A stretch of DNA of 64,000 nt, taken from positions 1,912,001 through 1,976,000 of the forward strand of contig NZ_JBBOYW010000001.1 of NCBI RefSeq assembly GCF_038008325.1, in the 5' to 3' direction. The position numbers were made by a program, and so were the translations under genes. A model generated the notes under the pieces. It saw only the letters and a program-made list of their open reading frames with translations. It made no database searches and was not told where the DNA came from. Position 1 is the first letter of the stretch, and the number at the start of each line of letters is the position of its first letter. The DNA comes from Lysinibacillus sp. FSL K6-0232. GTDB lineage: Bacteria > Bacillota > Bacilli > Bacillales_A > Planococcaceae. This document shows positions 16,387 through 26,499 of this stretch, piece by piece.

Positions 16387-17064
16387 ATGAATGCATTTCA
16401 GAAAAATATACCTGACCAAACCTTTGAAACATTGAACCGTCAAGGTGACTTTACACGTTTAGTTATTAGCCCAGGTATTATTAATAAGCATTATACACCT
16501 GCACAATTTCAAACGATTGCAGAGGTTGTTGGGGAGCAGGGTGCGATTAAGTATTCGACATCCTATAGCCTATTATTAGCCATTCCAACAAGCGATGTAG
16601 AGGAAGCGATTCATACGTTACAGCAGGCAGGGCTGTATAGTATGCCTGCGGGAGCAATTGTAGCGATGAAGGCCTGTGATTTTTGCGATGGCGACAAAAT
16701 GGAGGCAGCGCCAATTACAGAGCAGCTCTATCATACATTGGAGGGCATGACAGTGCCTGCAAGAGTGCGTGTCAATATCAACGGCTGTGCATCTGCCTGC
16801 TATAATGCGGTCTATGATGATATTGGACTTGTTTACCAGCAGGAAAGCTTTGATGTCTATTTAGGCGCAGTGCCAATGGGCGCAAAGGCACAGGCAGGCA
16901 CATTATTTGCCAAAAGGGTAGCAGTGACAAGGATTGAAGCGTTTTTACAGCAGATTATTCAGCTTTATCAGAAGCATGCACGCCCAAATGAGCCCTTTTA
17001 TAAATTTTACCGCCGAACAAAGTCGGACGATTTTTGGCAGAGCCTAAGCAGGAATAATAATTAG
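16387..17064 (+). CDS. Nitrite/sulfite reductase-type (siroheme/4Fe-4S) domain protein in B12 operon
   Basis: 225 residues. N-terminal ferredoxin-like half domain (about 20-85), then KACDFCDGDK (about 98) and NINGCASACYNAVYDDIGLV (about 134-153), the paired cysteine motifs of the siroheme/Fe-S reductase family. It is only about half the length of a full nitrite or sulfite reductase. It starts 18 bases after the substrate-binding gene with GAAGGAGCC, so it shares the riboswitch. Family members such as CobG act in corrin synthesis, so a corrinoid-related redox role is a reasonable guess, not a demonstration. Confidence 0.7.
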   Translation: MNAFQKNIPDQTFETLNRQGDFTRLVISPGIINKHYTPAQFQTIAEVVGEQGAIKYSTSYSLLLAIPTSDVEEAIHTLQQAGLYSMPAGAIVAMKACDFCDGDKMEAAPITEQLYHTLEGMTVPARVRVNINGCASACYNAVYDDIGLVYQQESFDVYLGAVPMGAKAQAGTLFAKRVAVTRIEAFLQQIIQLYQKHARPNEPFYKFYRRTKSDDFWQSLSRNNN

Positions 17065-17111
17065 CCTGTCGAAATATTATAAGTGAATACTTATGATAAA
17101 GGGGCAAAAAG

Positions 17112-19097
17112 ATGACAGCAAAACAAGGCATTCAACCACAAGACCTATATCACTTAAAATCGGTATCTGCTCCACAGCTATCGCCTGATGGTACAGAGGT
17201 TATCTATATAGAAACAGTGATGGATGAAAAGAGCAACGACTATATATCTCATTTATATTATCTTAATTTACAAGCTAAACAGCCACAGCAATGGACATTT
17301 GGCGAGGCGAAAACAAGCGCTCCAGCATGGTCACCAGATGGCAGTCATATTGCATTTGTATCTACAAGAACAGGCAAGCCACAAATTTTTGTATTGGCAA
17401 AGACAGGCGGGGAGGCAAGGCAAATAACCCATTGTAAGCATGGAGCTACCTCACCTGTCTGGTCGCCATGCAGCAAAAAAATTGCGTTCTCGGTTAAGCT
17501 TGGTCAAGAGGATAGCATTCACGATCAGCCTGAAACAGATAAACAGCAGCAGGAGCTAAAGCCGCTGGAAGTGAGTGCTATGAAATATAAATCAGATGCG
17601 GCAGGCTTGTTAGATATGGAGCAATTTACGCATATTGCTGTTGCTCATCTTGAAACAGGTGAGCTGGAGCAGCTAACAGCAGGAAACCATCATTTCCACC
17701 TTGATACATGGTCGCCAAATGGGCAATACTTGACATATATCGCTGATTTATCAGAGGATCAAGATTTTTCATTTAACAATGATATTTTCTTATTGGATGT
17801 AGCGACAAAGCAGACTCAGCAGCTAACAGCAGAAATAGGCACATTTTATCAAACTTCATGGTCACCGAACAGTCGCTATCTTACGTTTCTTGGTAGCAAA
17901 CGCGAATTTCAAAATGCTACACAAGCAAAGCTATGGCTATATGATGTAGCACAGCAGCAACTGACATGTATAACAAGTGACTTTGATGCGCCGATTGGTG
18001 ACTTAATGATTGGCGATTTTCTACAGGGCGTTGTAGCCCCTCGTGTGCAATGGCTGGAAGATAATCACAGCTTTTATTTCCAAGTGACAGACCAAGGCAG
18101 CACAGCGATTTATTTTGGTAATCTTGCAGGCGAATTATATCCAGCTATTTTGGATGACCAATATGTTTATGGCTTTTCACTGGATGCTAAGCGCGATAAA
18201 GCCGTTGTCGCCATTAGCACGCCAACAAATCCCGGCGATTTATTTTATATTAATTTACAAACGGGCGAAAAGGAGCAGCTTACGGCGGTAAATCAGGAGT
18301 TTTTACAAGCAAGAGCCTTAGCTGTGCCTGAAGCAATTGAATTTGAAGGGGCAGAGGGCTGGAGCGTTCATGGCTGGCTGATGAAGCCGATTGGCTATCA
18401 AGAGGGCAATAAATATCCACTTATTCTAGAAATTCATGGCGGCCCACATGCGATGTATGGCAACAGTTATTTCAATGAATTTCAGATTTTAGCTGCACAG
18501 GGCTTTGCTGTGCTATATACAAACCCGCGTGGTAGTCATGGCTATGGGCAAGCATTTGTTGATGCTGTGCGTGGTGATTATGGCGGCAATGATTATCAGG
18601 ACTTAATGGCAGCGGTGGATTATGCACTGGCACACTTTGATTTTATTGATCCAGCTCGTCTTGGCGTGACAGGTGGTAGCTATGGTGGCTTTATGACGAA
18701 CTGGATTGTTGGACATACGAAGCGCTTTAAAGCTGCTGTTACCCAACGCTCAATTGCAAACTGGATTAGCTTTTATGGTGTGAGTGATATCGGCTATTAT
18801 TTTACAGACTGGCAAATTTTTGCGGGGCTAGAGGATATTGATAAGCTATGGCATCATTCACCATTGAAGTATGTAAATGCGATAGAAACACCGTTATTGA
18901 TTTTACATGGGGAAAACGACTATCGCTGTCCAATTGAGCAGGCAGAGCAATTATTTATTGCCTTAAAGCAGCGCAAAAAAGAAACCAAATTTATTCGCTT
19001 CCCAGCAGCTAATCATGAGCTATCGAGAAGTGGTAAACCATCACTAAGAATCCAGCGCCTCACGTATATCCGTGATTGGTTTGTGGATTATTTATAA
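17112..19097 (+). CDS. S9-family serine peptidase (acylaminoacyl-peptidase type)
   Basis: 661 residues. N-terminal beta-propeller (about 20-400) with repeated WSPDG/WSPNG motifs, then an alpha/beta-hydrolase peptidase domain: LEIHGGPHAMYG oxyanion region, catalytic Ser in GGSYGGFMTNW (about 522), Asp in GENDYRC (about 600) and His in AANHELSR (about 635). Cleaves short peptides or N-acylated residues in the cytosol; no signal peptide. Ribosome site AAAGGGG. Separate unit closed by a strong terminator. Confidence 0.93.
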   Translation: MTAKQGIQPQDLYHLKSVSAPQLSPDGTEVIYIETVMDEKSNDYISHLYYLNLQAKQPQQWTFGEAKTSAPAWSPDGSHIAFVSTRTGKPQIFVLAKTGGEARQITHCKHGATSPVWSPCSKKIAFSVKLGQEDSIHDQPETDKQQQELKPLEVSAMKYKSDAAGLLDMEQFTHIAVAHLETGELEQLTAGNHHFHLDTWSPNGQYLTYIADLSEDQDFSFNNDIFLLDVATKQTQQLTAEIGTFYQTSWSPNSRYLTFLGSKREFQNATQAKLWLYDVAQQQLTCITSDFDAPIGDLMIGDFLQGVVAPRVQWLEDNHSFYFQVTDQGSTAIYFGNLAGELYPAILDDQYVYGFSLDAKRDKAVVAISTPTNPGDLFYINLQTGEKEQLTAVNQEFLQARALAVPEAIEFEGAEGWSVHGWLMKPIGYQEGNKYPLILEIHGGPHAMYGNSYFNEFQILAAQGFAVLYTNPRGSHGYGQAFVDAVRGDYGGNDYQDLMAAVDYALAHFDFIDPARLGVTGGSYGGFMTNWIVGHTKRFKAAVTQRSIANWISFYGVSDIGYYFTDWQIFAGLEDIDKLWHHSPLKYVNAIETPLLILHGENDYRCPIEQAEQLFIALKQRKKETKFIRFPAANHELSRSGKPSLRIQRLTYIRDWFVDYL

Positions 19098-19100
19098 ACA

Positions 19101-19145
19101 AAAAGGACGTGTTTCAAATGGCTTTTGAAACACGTCCTTTTCTAG
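19101..19145. terminator. Bidirectional terminator
   Basis: 18-bp stem AAAAGGACGTGTTTCAAA and complement, between the converging peptidase and methyltransferase genes. Confidence 0.9.
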
Positions 19146-20345
19146 TTAGCTAAGCTTTTGAATAAAAACAACCTTTAAGTAATTAAATTCAGGGTATTCA
19201 CGCGGGACGCGGAAATCCTTTGGCAAACTATGCTCTTCCATGATTTTATAGCGCGTATTGGTCGCTTGAAAGGCTTGGTCAATAAAGCCTTTAAACTTTT
19301 TCATACCAAAGCTGGCATTATTCGTTGAGGCAACAATAATGCCATTTTTCGCTGTAATGGCAATGGCATCCTTGAGTAATTTAGGATAGTCCTTTGCAGT
19401 GGAAAACGTCATTTGCTTTGTACGAGCAAAGCTTGGTGGGTCTAGCACGACAAGGTCAAATTGTAGCTCGTGGCGCTGTGCATATTTAAAATAATGAAAA
19501 ACATCCATTACCTTTATATCCTGCGCCTCATAATCGATATTATTGACACTAAATTGCTCAATCGTTTTCGCTAAACTGCGCTTCGCTACATCGACACTCG
19601 TTGTTTGAAGCGCGCCTCCTAGTGCCGCCGCTACTGAAAATGCGCCTGTATAGGAGAAGGTATTGAGCATATTTGTCTGCTTCGCATAGCGCTCACGAAT
19701 CGCCAATCGTACATCACGCTGATCAAGAAAAATTCCTGTCATTGCGCCATCGTTTAAATGCACAGCATAGGTCATACCATTTTCCTTCACCATAATAGGG
19801 AATTCACCCGGTATGCCCATAACAAAATCATCCTGCTCCATATACTGTCCCTTGCCATCAAAGCGCTTTTTCTCATAAATCGCCTCGTACTGAACCGTTT
19901 CAGCCAGCGCCGCATAAATCATGTCCTTAAAGCAATAAATTCCCTCGCTATACCAGCTTACCATATAGTAGCCATTAAAAAAGTCAATGGTCAAGCCGCC
20001 AATGCTATCTCCCTCACCATTAAACACACGAAAGGCTGTTGTGTCGTCATTGTTGAAAAATGCTGCACGATTCTCAATTGCCTTTTTCAATTTTTGGCTA
20101 AAAAAAGCTTGATCAATCGCTTCATTGGCATCTGTTGTCAGTACCCAGCCAATGCCTTTATTTTGGATACCGTAGTACCCTGTCCCAATAAAGCGCTGAT
20201 GCTGGTCAACGAGCCTTAGCAATGCACCCTGCTGCGCTGGGAGCTGGCGTACATCCACGGCATCCTTTGTAAGAAGTGGGTAGCCCTTTTTTAATGGATT
20301 AGCAAAGGGCTGTTTAATTTGTAAAGTGATTGTTTGTGTCATCAT
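19146..20345 (-). CDS. RlmI-like class I SAM-dependent rRNA (cytosine-C5) methyltransferase
   Basis: 399 residues. N-terminal PUA-like domain (about 5-80), central EEHEE-like domain, and a Rossmann methyltransferase with LNTFSYTGAFSVAAALGGA (SAM site), DVAKRSL and the catalytic-loop motif VVLDPPSFAR. This arrangement is that of RlmI/YwbD proteins that methylate 23S rRNA. The exact target base is assumed from family. Two ATGs are adjacent at the start; the first is taken. Confidence 0.88.
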   Translation of the reverse strand: MMTQTITLQIKQPFANPLKKGYPLLTKDAVDVRQLPAQQGALLRLVDQHQRFIGTGYYGIQNKGIGWVLTTDANEAIDQAFFSQKLKKAIENRAAFFNNDDTTAFRVFNGEGDSIGGLTIDFFNGYYMVSWYSEGIYCFKDMIYAALAETVQYEAIYEKKRFDGKGQYMEQDDFVMGIPGEFPIMVKENGMTYAVHLNDGAMTGIFLDQRDVRLAIRERYAKQTNMLNTFSYTGAFSVAAALGGALQTTSVDVAKRSLAKTIEQFSVNNIDYEAQDIKVMDVFHYFKYAQRHELQFDLVVLDPPSFARTKQMTFSTAKDYPKLLKDAIAITAKNGIIVASTNNASFGMKKFKGFIDQAFQATNTRYKIMEEHSLPKDFRVPREYPEFNYLKVVFIQKLS

Positions 20346-20404
20346 GTCATCCTTTAAAAAGCATTTTGCCTTATTATCGCATTGTTTGAGCAGGATGGCT
20401 AAAG

Positions 20405-21322
20405 TTATTTCAGAAACTGGGCAATTTTTTCAACCGTATCAATTGTCGCTTCCTCAAAATAGGTCATTTTACTAAAATAGCTATGGATTAAGCCGTGCAT
20501 CGTGATATGCTCAACGGCAACACCTGCCTGTGCCAGCTTTTGTGCATAGGCATGCCCTTCATCGTAGAGTACATCCGCATCCGCCGCAATAATCAGTGTT
20601 TTAGGAAAAATGCTTGCATCCTCAATTAATAAAGGCGAAATTAGCGGGTCTGTAAAGTTTTGCACATCTGTATAATGGTGGGCAAACCATTCCATCCCTT
20701 GCTTATCCAAGCCATAGTTTTCACCATAGGCAGCATAAGAGGCTGTGGAAAAATCCAGATGAACAACAGGATAAATCAGTGCCTGTGCATGGATAGCTGG
20801 TCCATTTAATACAGCAGCTAAATAAGTAACAACCGTTGCCAGATTCCCCCCAGCACTATCACCAGCAATCGTAATTTTCGTCGCATCACCACCCAGTGCC
20901 TCCAGCTGCTCCTGCACCCATAATAAGCTATCATAGGCATCATAAAGTGGGATTGGGAAAGGATACTCAGGTGCTAGACGATAATCGACGGATACAACAA
21001 GTGCCTGTGCTTTCTCGGCTAATAATTGACAGCCTGCATCGACAGAATCCAAATTGCCATAAACCCAGCCGCCTCCGTGGTAAAACACAATCACAGGGAG
21101 CTTTTTGCCAACAACAGGCGTATAAATGCGTGCAGAAATTTGTGCGCCATCACGCACGGTAATCGTTTTATCCTCAATAGCTGCAAGCTGTGGCTTCTGT
21201 GCGGATTGCCACGGTGCAACGGTGCGCATCGCTCTTGCTTGCTGTGGGGTGCACTGATAATAAGGTGTATTCGTATTATTTGCTTGAATGAATTGGACTG
21301 CTTCATCTCTTAATTTTGTCAT
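20405..21322 (-). CDS. Alpha/beta hydrolase, hormone-sensitive-lipase (family IV) esterase
   Basis: About 305 residues. Shows the HSL-family oxyanion motif HGGGW, nucleophile Ser in GDSAGGN, Asp in DADVLYDEG and His in HGLIHSY. Hydrolyses short-chain esters; no signal peptide, so probably cytosolic. The ATG at 21322 gives better spacing from AAAGGATGG than the one at 21328. Lies between the methyltransferase and dfrA as its own minus-strand unit. Confidence 0.9.
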   Translation of the reverse strand: MTKLRDEAVQFIQANNTNTPYYQCTPQQARAMRTVAPWQSAQKPQLAAIEDKTITVRDGAQISARIYTPVVGKKLPVIVFYHGGGWVYGNLDSVDAGCQLLAEKAQALVVSVDYRLAPEYPFPIPLYDAYDSLLWVQEQLEALGGDATKITIAGDSAGGNLATVVTYLAAVLNGPAIHAQALIYPVVHLDFSTASYAAYGENYGLDKQGMEWFAHHYTDVQNFTDPLISPLLIEDASIFPKTLIIAADADVLYDEGHAYAQKLAQAGVAVEHITMHGLIHSYFSKMTYFEEATIDTVEKIAQFLK

Positions 21323-21455
21323 GGTCATCCATCCTTTATTTCCATTGTTTGTTTCTATTATAAACTAATCTTATAAAATTACTAGGATTTAAATTAAAAA
21401 AATTTTAGTATCACGCAAAAATATGGTTATAATAGAGTTTGACTGGAGGGATAGC

Positions 21456-21947
21456 ATGATTTCTTTAATTGTAGCGCACGACCAACATTATGTTATTGGC
21501 TATAACAATGATATGCCATGGCATTTACCCGGTGATTTGCAATATTTTAAACAGAAAACGATGGGCAAGCCAATGATTATGGGGCGCAAAACATTTGAAT
21601 CCATTGGACGTCCACTGCCCGGTCGCCGCAATATTGTCATTACACGCGACTCGAACTACTCGGCAGAGGGCATTGAAATCGCGACAAGCTTAGAGGCAGC
21701 ACTTGCGCTTGCAGGAGATGTGCCTGAAATTATGATTATTGGCGGCGAGCAAATTTTTAGCTTATCCATGGCGCTTGCTGACCGCTTATACATTACCAAA
21801 ATCAATCATTCGTTTCAGGGAGATACGTATTTCCCGAGCTACGAGCAGGATTTTGTACAAGTTTCATCAGAAGCACCTGAAACAGCGCCAGAAGGCTACA
21901 CATTCCAATACCAAATTTTTGAACGAAAACCCGCGGATAAGAGATAA
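21456..21947 (+). CDS. dfrA: Dihydrofolate reductase
   Basis: Reduces dihydrofolate to tetrahydrofolate, regenerating the cofactor used by ThyA. 163 residues: MISLIVAHDQHYVIGYNNDM, PWHLPGDLQYFK, MGRKTFESIGRPLPGRRNI and MIIGGEQIF. Start set at 21456 behind GGAGGG rather than at 21423. The last codons (KPADKR) and the stop lie inside the first unit of a family A 21-bp array, so the C-terminus may have been rewritten by the repeat. Confidence 0.97.
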   Translation: MISLIVAHDQHYVIGYNNDMPWHLPGDLQYFKQKTMGKPMIMGRKTFESIGRPLPGRRNIVITRDSNYSAEGIEIATSLEAALALAGDVPEIMIIGGEQIFSLSMALADRLYITKINHSFQGDTYFPSYEQDFVQVSSEAPETAPEGYTFQYQIFERKPADKR

Positions 21948-22009
21948 ATACCCGTGAAACCAGAGCGAATACTCGCAAAGCAGGAGCAAACATCTCTATG
22001 TAAAAAGTA
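21926..22009. repeat. 21-bp repeat array, family A, overlapping dfrA stop (4 units)
   Basis: Unit starts at 21926, 21947, 21968 and 21989, each exactly 21 bp apart; cores AAAACCCGCG, AATACCCGTG, AATACTCGCA and a decayed AACATCTC. The second unit begins on the last base of the dfrA stop codon. Lies between converging dfrA and hemolysin III genes. Confidence 0.85.
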
Positions 22010-22010
22010 A

Positions 22011-22043
22011 AAATCCTCTCGCTGCACAATGGTGAGAGGATTT
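22011..22043. terminator. Bidirectional terminator
   Basis: 10-bp stem AAATCCTCTC / GAGAGGATTT between dfrA and the hemolysin III gene. Confidence 0.85.
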
Positions 22044-22053
22044 AGATGTTTTA

Positions 22054-22689
22054 TTATAAGTAAAAATAGACACAGGCGTACATGGAGCCACAGCCAGCTA
22101 GTACAAAGAGATGCCAAATTGCATGATTGTAGGGCAGGGTGCGCCATGCATAAAAAATTGCACCAATTGTATAAAATAGCCCACCCGCTAGAAGCAATGC
22201 AAAGCCGTGAAAGCCTAAGTATATATAAACAGGCTTAATGGCAAAAATAATGAGCCAGCCCATCCCGATATAAAAAATTAATGACAGCAGCTCAAAACGA
22301 TTAATAAAGAAGCATTTAAAAAGTACTCCAAGAATTGCTAATGACCAAATAATACATAGTAGTGCTAAGCCTGTTGCGCCACCAACAGCGATTAATAAAA
22401 ACGGCGTATACGTACCAGCGATTAAAATATAAATAGATGAGTGGTCAAGAATGGCGAAGAAGCGCTTATATTTTTCTGGCATGCTATGTAGCAATGTCGA
22501 CATTAAAAATAAAATAATGACCGAAGCGCCAAAAATACTAAAAGTTGTCACATGGAGGGCATTTCCTGTTTGCACCGCTGTCAACAGTAAGACAACAAGC
22601 GCTGGAATACTGATAATAAAGCCAATACCGTGTGTAATGGCATTCCACAGCTCTTCCTTCCATGATTTATAGTCAAATGAATCCACCAT
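22054..22689 (-). CDS. Hemolysin III family membrane protein (YplQ-like)
   Basis: Start set at 22689 (MVDSFDYKSWKEELWNAITH) behind AAAGGAGTG. 211 residues, seven membrane helices, with the PAQR/HlyIII landmarks NAITHGIG, LFLMSTLLHSMP, LDHSSIYILIAGTYTP and a late HAIWHLFV histidine pair. Family members are integral membrane proteins, some linked to lysis or lipid metabolism; the function here is unproven. Follows dfrA in inverted orientation, as yplQ lies near dfrA in B. subtilis. Confidence 0.92.
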   Translation of the reverse strand: MVDSFDYKSWKEELWNAITHGIGFIISIPALVVLLLTAVQTGNALHVTTFSIFGASVIILFLMSTLLHSMPEKYKRFFAILDHSSIYILIAGTYTPFLLIAVGGATGLALLCIIWSLAILGVLFKCFFINRFELLSLIFYIGMGWLIIFAIKPVYIYLGFHGFALLLAGGLFYTIGAIFYAWRTLPYNHAIWHLFVLAGCGSMYACVYFYL

Positions 22690-22921
22690 TTGCAACACTC
22701 CTTTCGTTGATATATTTACTATACCCCAATAACATCTAAACAACCATTTACATTTGTCATATCTTTTCTATCTAAAATGTCATATGCCTTGATGGGCTTT
22801 TATTATTGTCATTTTAAGAGAGCGCTTACAATAAGCTTTGGCTTAATGACAAATGTCATGTTTACATAATGATTCATTCATCTATATAATAAATGCTAAT
22901 GAAGTAAAAGGATGTGTCGAA

Positions 22922-23764
22922 GTGGGACGAATTCATATAGTGACGGACTCAACTTGTGATTTAACAAAAGAAGAGGTAGCACAGCATAATATACATATTG
23001 TGCCTTTAACAATTCAAATTGACGGTAAGACGTATATAGATGGTGTAGATTTGGAGCCCCAGTCTTTTTTAGGGCTTATGAAAAATGCAAAGGATTTACC
23101 GAAAAGCTCGCAGCCTGCACCGGGAAAATTTAAAGAATTATACGATGAGCTTGGTAAAGATGGTGACCACATTATTTCCATCCATATGACAGGCGGCATG
23201 AGCGGCACGGTTGAGTCTGCACGTCAGGCGGCACAAATGACGGATGCCCATGTTACGGTGATTGACTCCCGCTTTATCGCTATTGGGCTTGCTATCCAGC
23301 TTCGAGAAGCCATTAAGCTGCGTGATGCAGGCGCAACGGTGGAGGATATTGTAGCTCGTCTTGATACGGTACGTGCCAACACGCATTTGTATGTGATTGT
23401 GGATACGCTGGAAAACCTTATAAAAGGCGGTCGAATTGGGAAAGGAACGGGCTTTATCGGTTCATTGCTCAATATTAAAGTGATTGCTAATTTAGAGGGT
23501 GGCGTCTATAATCCTGTGTCAAAGGTGCGTAGTCATAAGCAGGTCGTCAATTATTTATTTAAGCAATTCCAAGCAGATACGGCTGGCAAAACCGTGAAGG
23601 CAGTAGGCATTTCACATGCAGATGGTCTTGCTACAATGGGCAATCCATTAAAAGAGCTGGTTGAGGGTACAGGCTTTCAGGATGTCGAAATCGCCTTTAC
23701 TTCTCCCATTATTTCAACCCACACAGGGCCGGGAGCCATTGGGTTTATTTATTACGCAGAATAA
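22922..23764 (+). CDS. DegV-family fatty-acid-binding protein
   Basis: The GTG at 22922 gives VGRIHIVTDSTCDLTKEE and 280 residues, the usual family length, with AAAGGATG upstream. DegV signatures: SSQPAPGKFKELYDEL, ISIHMTGGMSGTVESA, VIDSRFIAIG, and the C-terminal THTGPGAIGF. These proteins bind fatty acids and serve as FakB-type donors for fatty-acid kinase. No kinase gene is nearby. Confidence 0.93.
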   Translation: MGRIHIVTDSTCDLTKEEVAQHNIHIVPLTIQIDGKTYIDGVDLEPQSFLGLMKNAKDLPKSSQPAPGKFKELYDELGKDGDHIISIHMTGGMSGTVESARQAAQMTDAHVTVIDSRFIAIGLAIQLREAIKLRDAGATVEDIVARLDTVRANTHLYVIVDTLENLIKGGRIGKGTGFIGSLLNIKVIANLEGGVYNPVSKVRSHKQVVNYLFKQFQADTAGKTVKAVGISHADGLATMGNPLKELVEGTGFQDVEIAFTSPIISTHTGPGAIGFIYYAE

Positions 23765-23772
23765 TCAACAGA

Positions 23773-23805
23773 AGCTACTACATTTGTGAGTGTAGTGGCT
23801 TTTTT
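23773..23805 (+). terminator. Terminator after degV
   Basis: AGCTACTACA / TGTAGTGGCT stem with one G-U pair, then five T. Confidence 0.8.
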
Positions 23806-23814
23806 GTATAGTGA

Positions 23815-23856
23815 GGATTGAGCGCTTTCAGCAAGGAATTGAGCGAAATCCTAGAC
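23815..23856. repeat. Two-unit 21-bp repeat, possibly a third family
   Basis: ATTGAGCG occurs at 23817-23824 and 23838-23845, exactly 21 bp apart, just past the degV terminator. Only two copies, so weaker than the other arrays. Confidence 0.4.
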
Positions 23857-23960
23857 AATCCATCAAAATTATCAAGAACAAAAGGGAAGTCACTTTTCAT
23901 AGAGGTATGACTATTCTATAATAGAACTAATAGAAAGGGATGGAAGGTGGTCAAATCGAC

Positions 23961-24884
23961 ATGTGGCGATTTCTATTGTCATGTTTGACCGTCTTTGTAC
24001 TAAGTGGTTGTGCAATATCAATCGATGAACCGAATCCGCAAGCAGAGCCAGATGGTGAGCAGGCAGAAACGGAGCAAGAGATGACGCAGGATGAGCAACA
24101 AACAGAGGACGAGGAAAAACCCTCTAAGAATATGTTGACGCAAATTTTTGAACATTTTTTTGAGCCATCAGAAGAGGATTTATCGCAAATTGATGAAGAA
24201 AACGCAAAGCAACTGCATTACTTGGCACTGGGAGATTCCTTAACAGATGGTGTCGGTGATGAGTATAGTCAAGACGGTTATGTAGGAAGGTTGGCAGATT
24301 CATTGTTAACATGGCCCTCTGTAGCAGAGGTAGAGGTTGATAATCGTGGAAAACGCGGAAGACGTAGCGATCAACTACTAAAATTAGTGAAAAAGGGGCA
24401 TTATGATGAAGAGCTGCAGCAGGCACAGCTCGTTTCTCTAACAATGGGTGGCAATGATGTCATGAAGGTCGTGAAGCAGGATTTATTTAATTTAAAGCGT
24501 GATGCTTTTGATAAAGAATTACTTGCCTATAAGGAGCGCTACAGTAAAATTATCGAAGGTATTCGAGCAAAGAATCCAACAGTGCCTTTATTGCTTATTG
24601 GCTTTTACAACCCATTCTCCATTGTTACAAATGAGGCGAATGAATTCGATACAATTATTACAGAATGGAACAAGGTGATTGAAGAAGTAGCAAGTGAGGA
24701 TTCAAATGCTTGCTATATATCGGTGGAAGATTTATTTGATTCAAACGAGGAACTTGTCTATCATACAGACTTTTTCCACCCCAATGCAAAGGGCTATGAC
24801 AAAATGACAGAGCGTATACTCACAACAATGGAGCAGTGTAATATGGAAAAAAAGATTAACAAGGCAATAGGCTTCGAGGAGTGA
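23961..24884 (+). CDS. SGNH/GDSL lipase lipoprotein (YpmR-like)
   Basis: The ATG at 23961 (GGAAGGTGG upstream) leads directly into a signal with lipobox LSGC. About 307 residues: an acidic linker of Glu/Gln/Asp (about 20-60), then the SGNH hydrolase with block I LALGDSLTDGVG, block III MGGNDV and block V DFFHPN. Anchored outside the membrane; likely a lipid or peptidoglycan ester hydrolase. Followed 4 bases later by the YpmS-like gene, as in B. subtilis. Confidence 0.9.
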   Translation: MWRFLLSCLTVFVLSGCAISIDEPNPQAEPDGEQAETEQEMTQDEQQTEDEEKPSKNMLTQIFEHFFEPSEEDLSQIDEENAKQLHYLALGDSLTDGVGDEYSQDGYVGRLADSLLTWPSVAEVEVDNRGKRGRRSDQLLKLVKKGHYDEELQQAQLVSLTMGGNDVMKVVKQDLFNLKRDAFDKELLAYKERYSKIIEGIRAKNPTVPLLLIGFYNPFSIVTNEANEFDTIITEWNKVIEEVASEDSNACYISVEDLFDSNEELVYHTDFFHPNAKGYDKMTERILTTMEQCNMEKKINKAIGFEE

Positions 24885-24888
24885 CAAA

Positions 24889-25470
24889 ATGAATAAATGG
24901 AAAATCGCATTTTTTGCCTTAGCGGGCACAGTGCTTTTTGCAATCCTCCTCGTTGTTTTTTTAGCAACTAGACCAGTAGATGGTGTTGATGTCGCAAAGA
25001 ATGCAGTAGGTACAAGTGAAGGCAAAGAGAATGTTCTCGTTGTGCAAACAACAGCAAAAGAGTTAGAATCAATATCCAAAAAATATGTAAGGGATGCTGT
25101 AGAGGGCTCTCCTTTACCGATTGATTATACGATTGGGGATGATATTCAATTAAAAAGCACGCTCACAGTGTTCTATACGGATATTCCGATTTCCATGAAT
25201 TTTGACCCAATTGTCGATGAGAGCGGTAATATTATTTTAAAGCAAACAGGCATGAATGTGGGGCTACTGAATATTCCACCAGAAACAACGATGAAAATTA
25301 TGCGTGATTCGGTGGAATTCCCCTCATGGATTACCATTAATCCAAATGAAGCGGAAATCTATATTGATTTATCGCGTATTAATATTGCGTCAGGTTCACG
25401 TGTTCGTGCAAAGGAATTGGATTTAGCCAATGATAAAATTTTATTGGAAATACTTGTACCTGGTGAATAA
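24889..25470 (+). CDS. YpmS-like membrane-anchored protein
   Basis: 193 residues with one N-terminal membrane helix (about 5-27) and an extracytoplasmic domain rich in beta strands (FDPIVDESGNIILKQTGMNVGLLNIP). Position between the YpmR-like lipase and msrA matches the B. subtilis order, which supports the assignment (DUF2140 type). Function unknown. Likely one transcript from 23961 to 26437. Confidence 0.85.
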   Translation: MNKWKIAFFALAGTVLFAILLVVFLATRPVDGVDVAKNAVGTSEGKENVLVVQTTAKELESISKKYVRDAVEGSPLPIDYTIGDDIQLKSTLTVFYTDIPISMNFDPIVDESGNIILKQTGMNVGLLNIPPETTMKIMRDSVEFPSWITINPNEAEIYIDLSRINIASGSRVRAKELDLANDKILLEILVPGE

Positions 25471-25482
25471 GGAGTGAAAGTT

Positions 25483-26437
<955 letters not shown>

Positions 26438-26440
26438 AAC

Positions 26441-26485
26441 AATCCTAGCAAGGTGTGAACTACGACACACTTGCTAGGATTTTTT
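26441..26485. terminator. Terminator after msrB
   Basis: 12-bp stem AATCCTAGCAAG / CTTGCTAGGATT followed by six T. Confidence 0.88.
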
Positions 26486-26499
26486 GTATTGCGCTGTTC

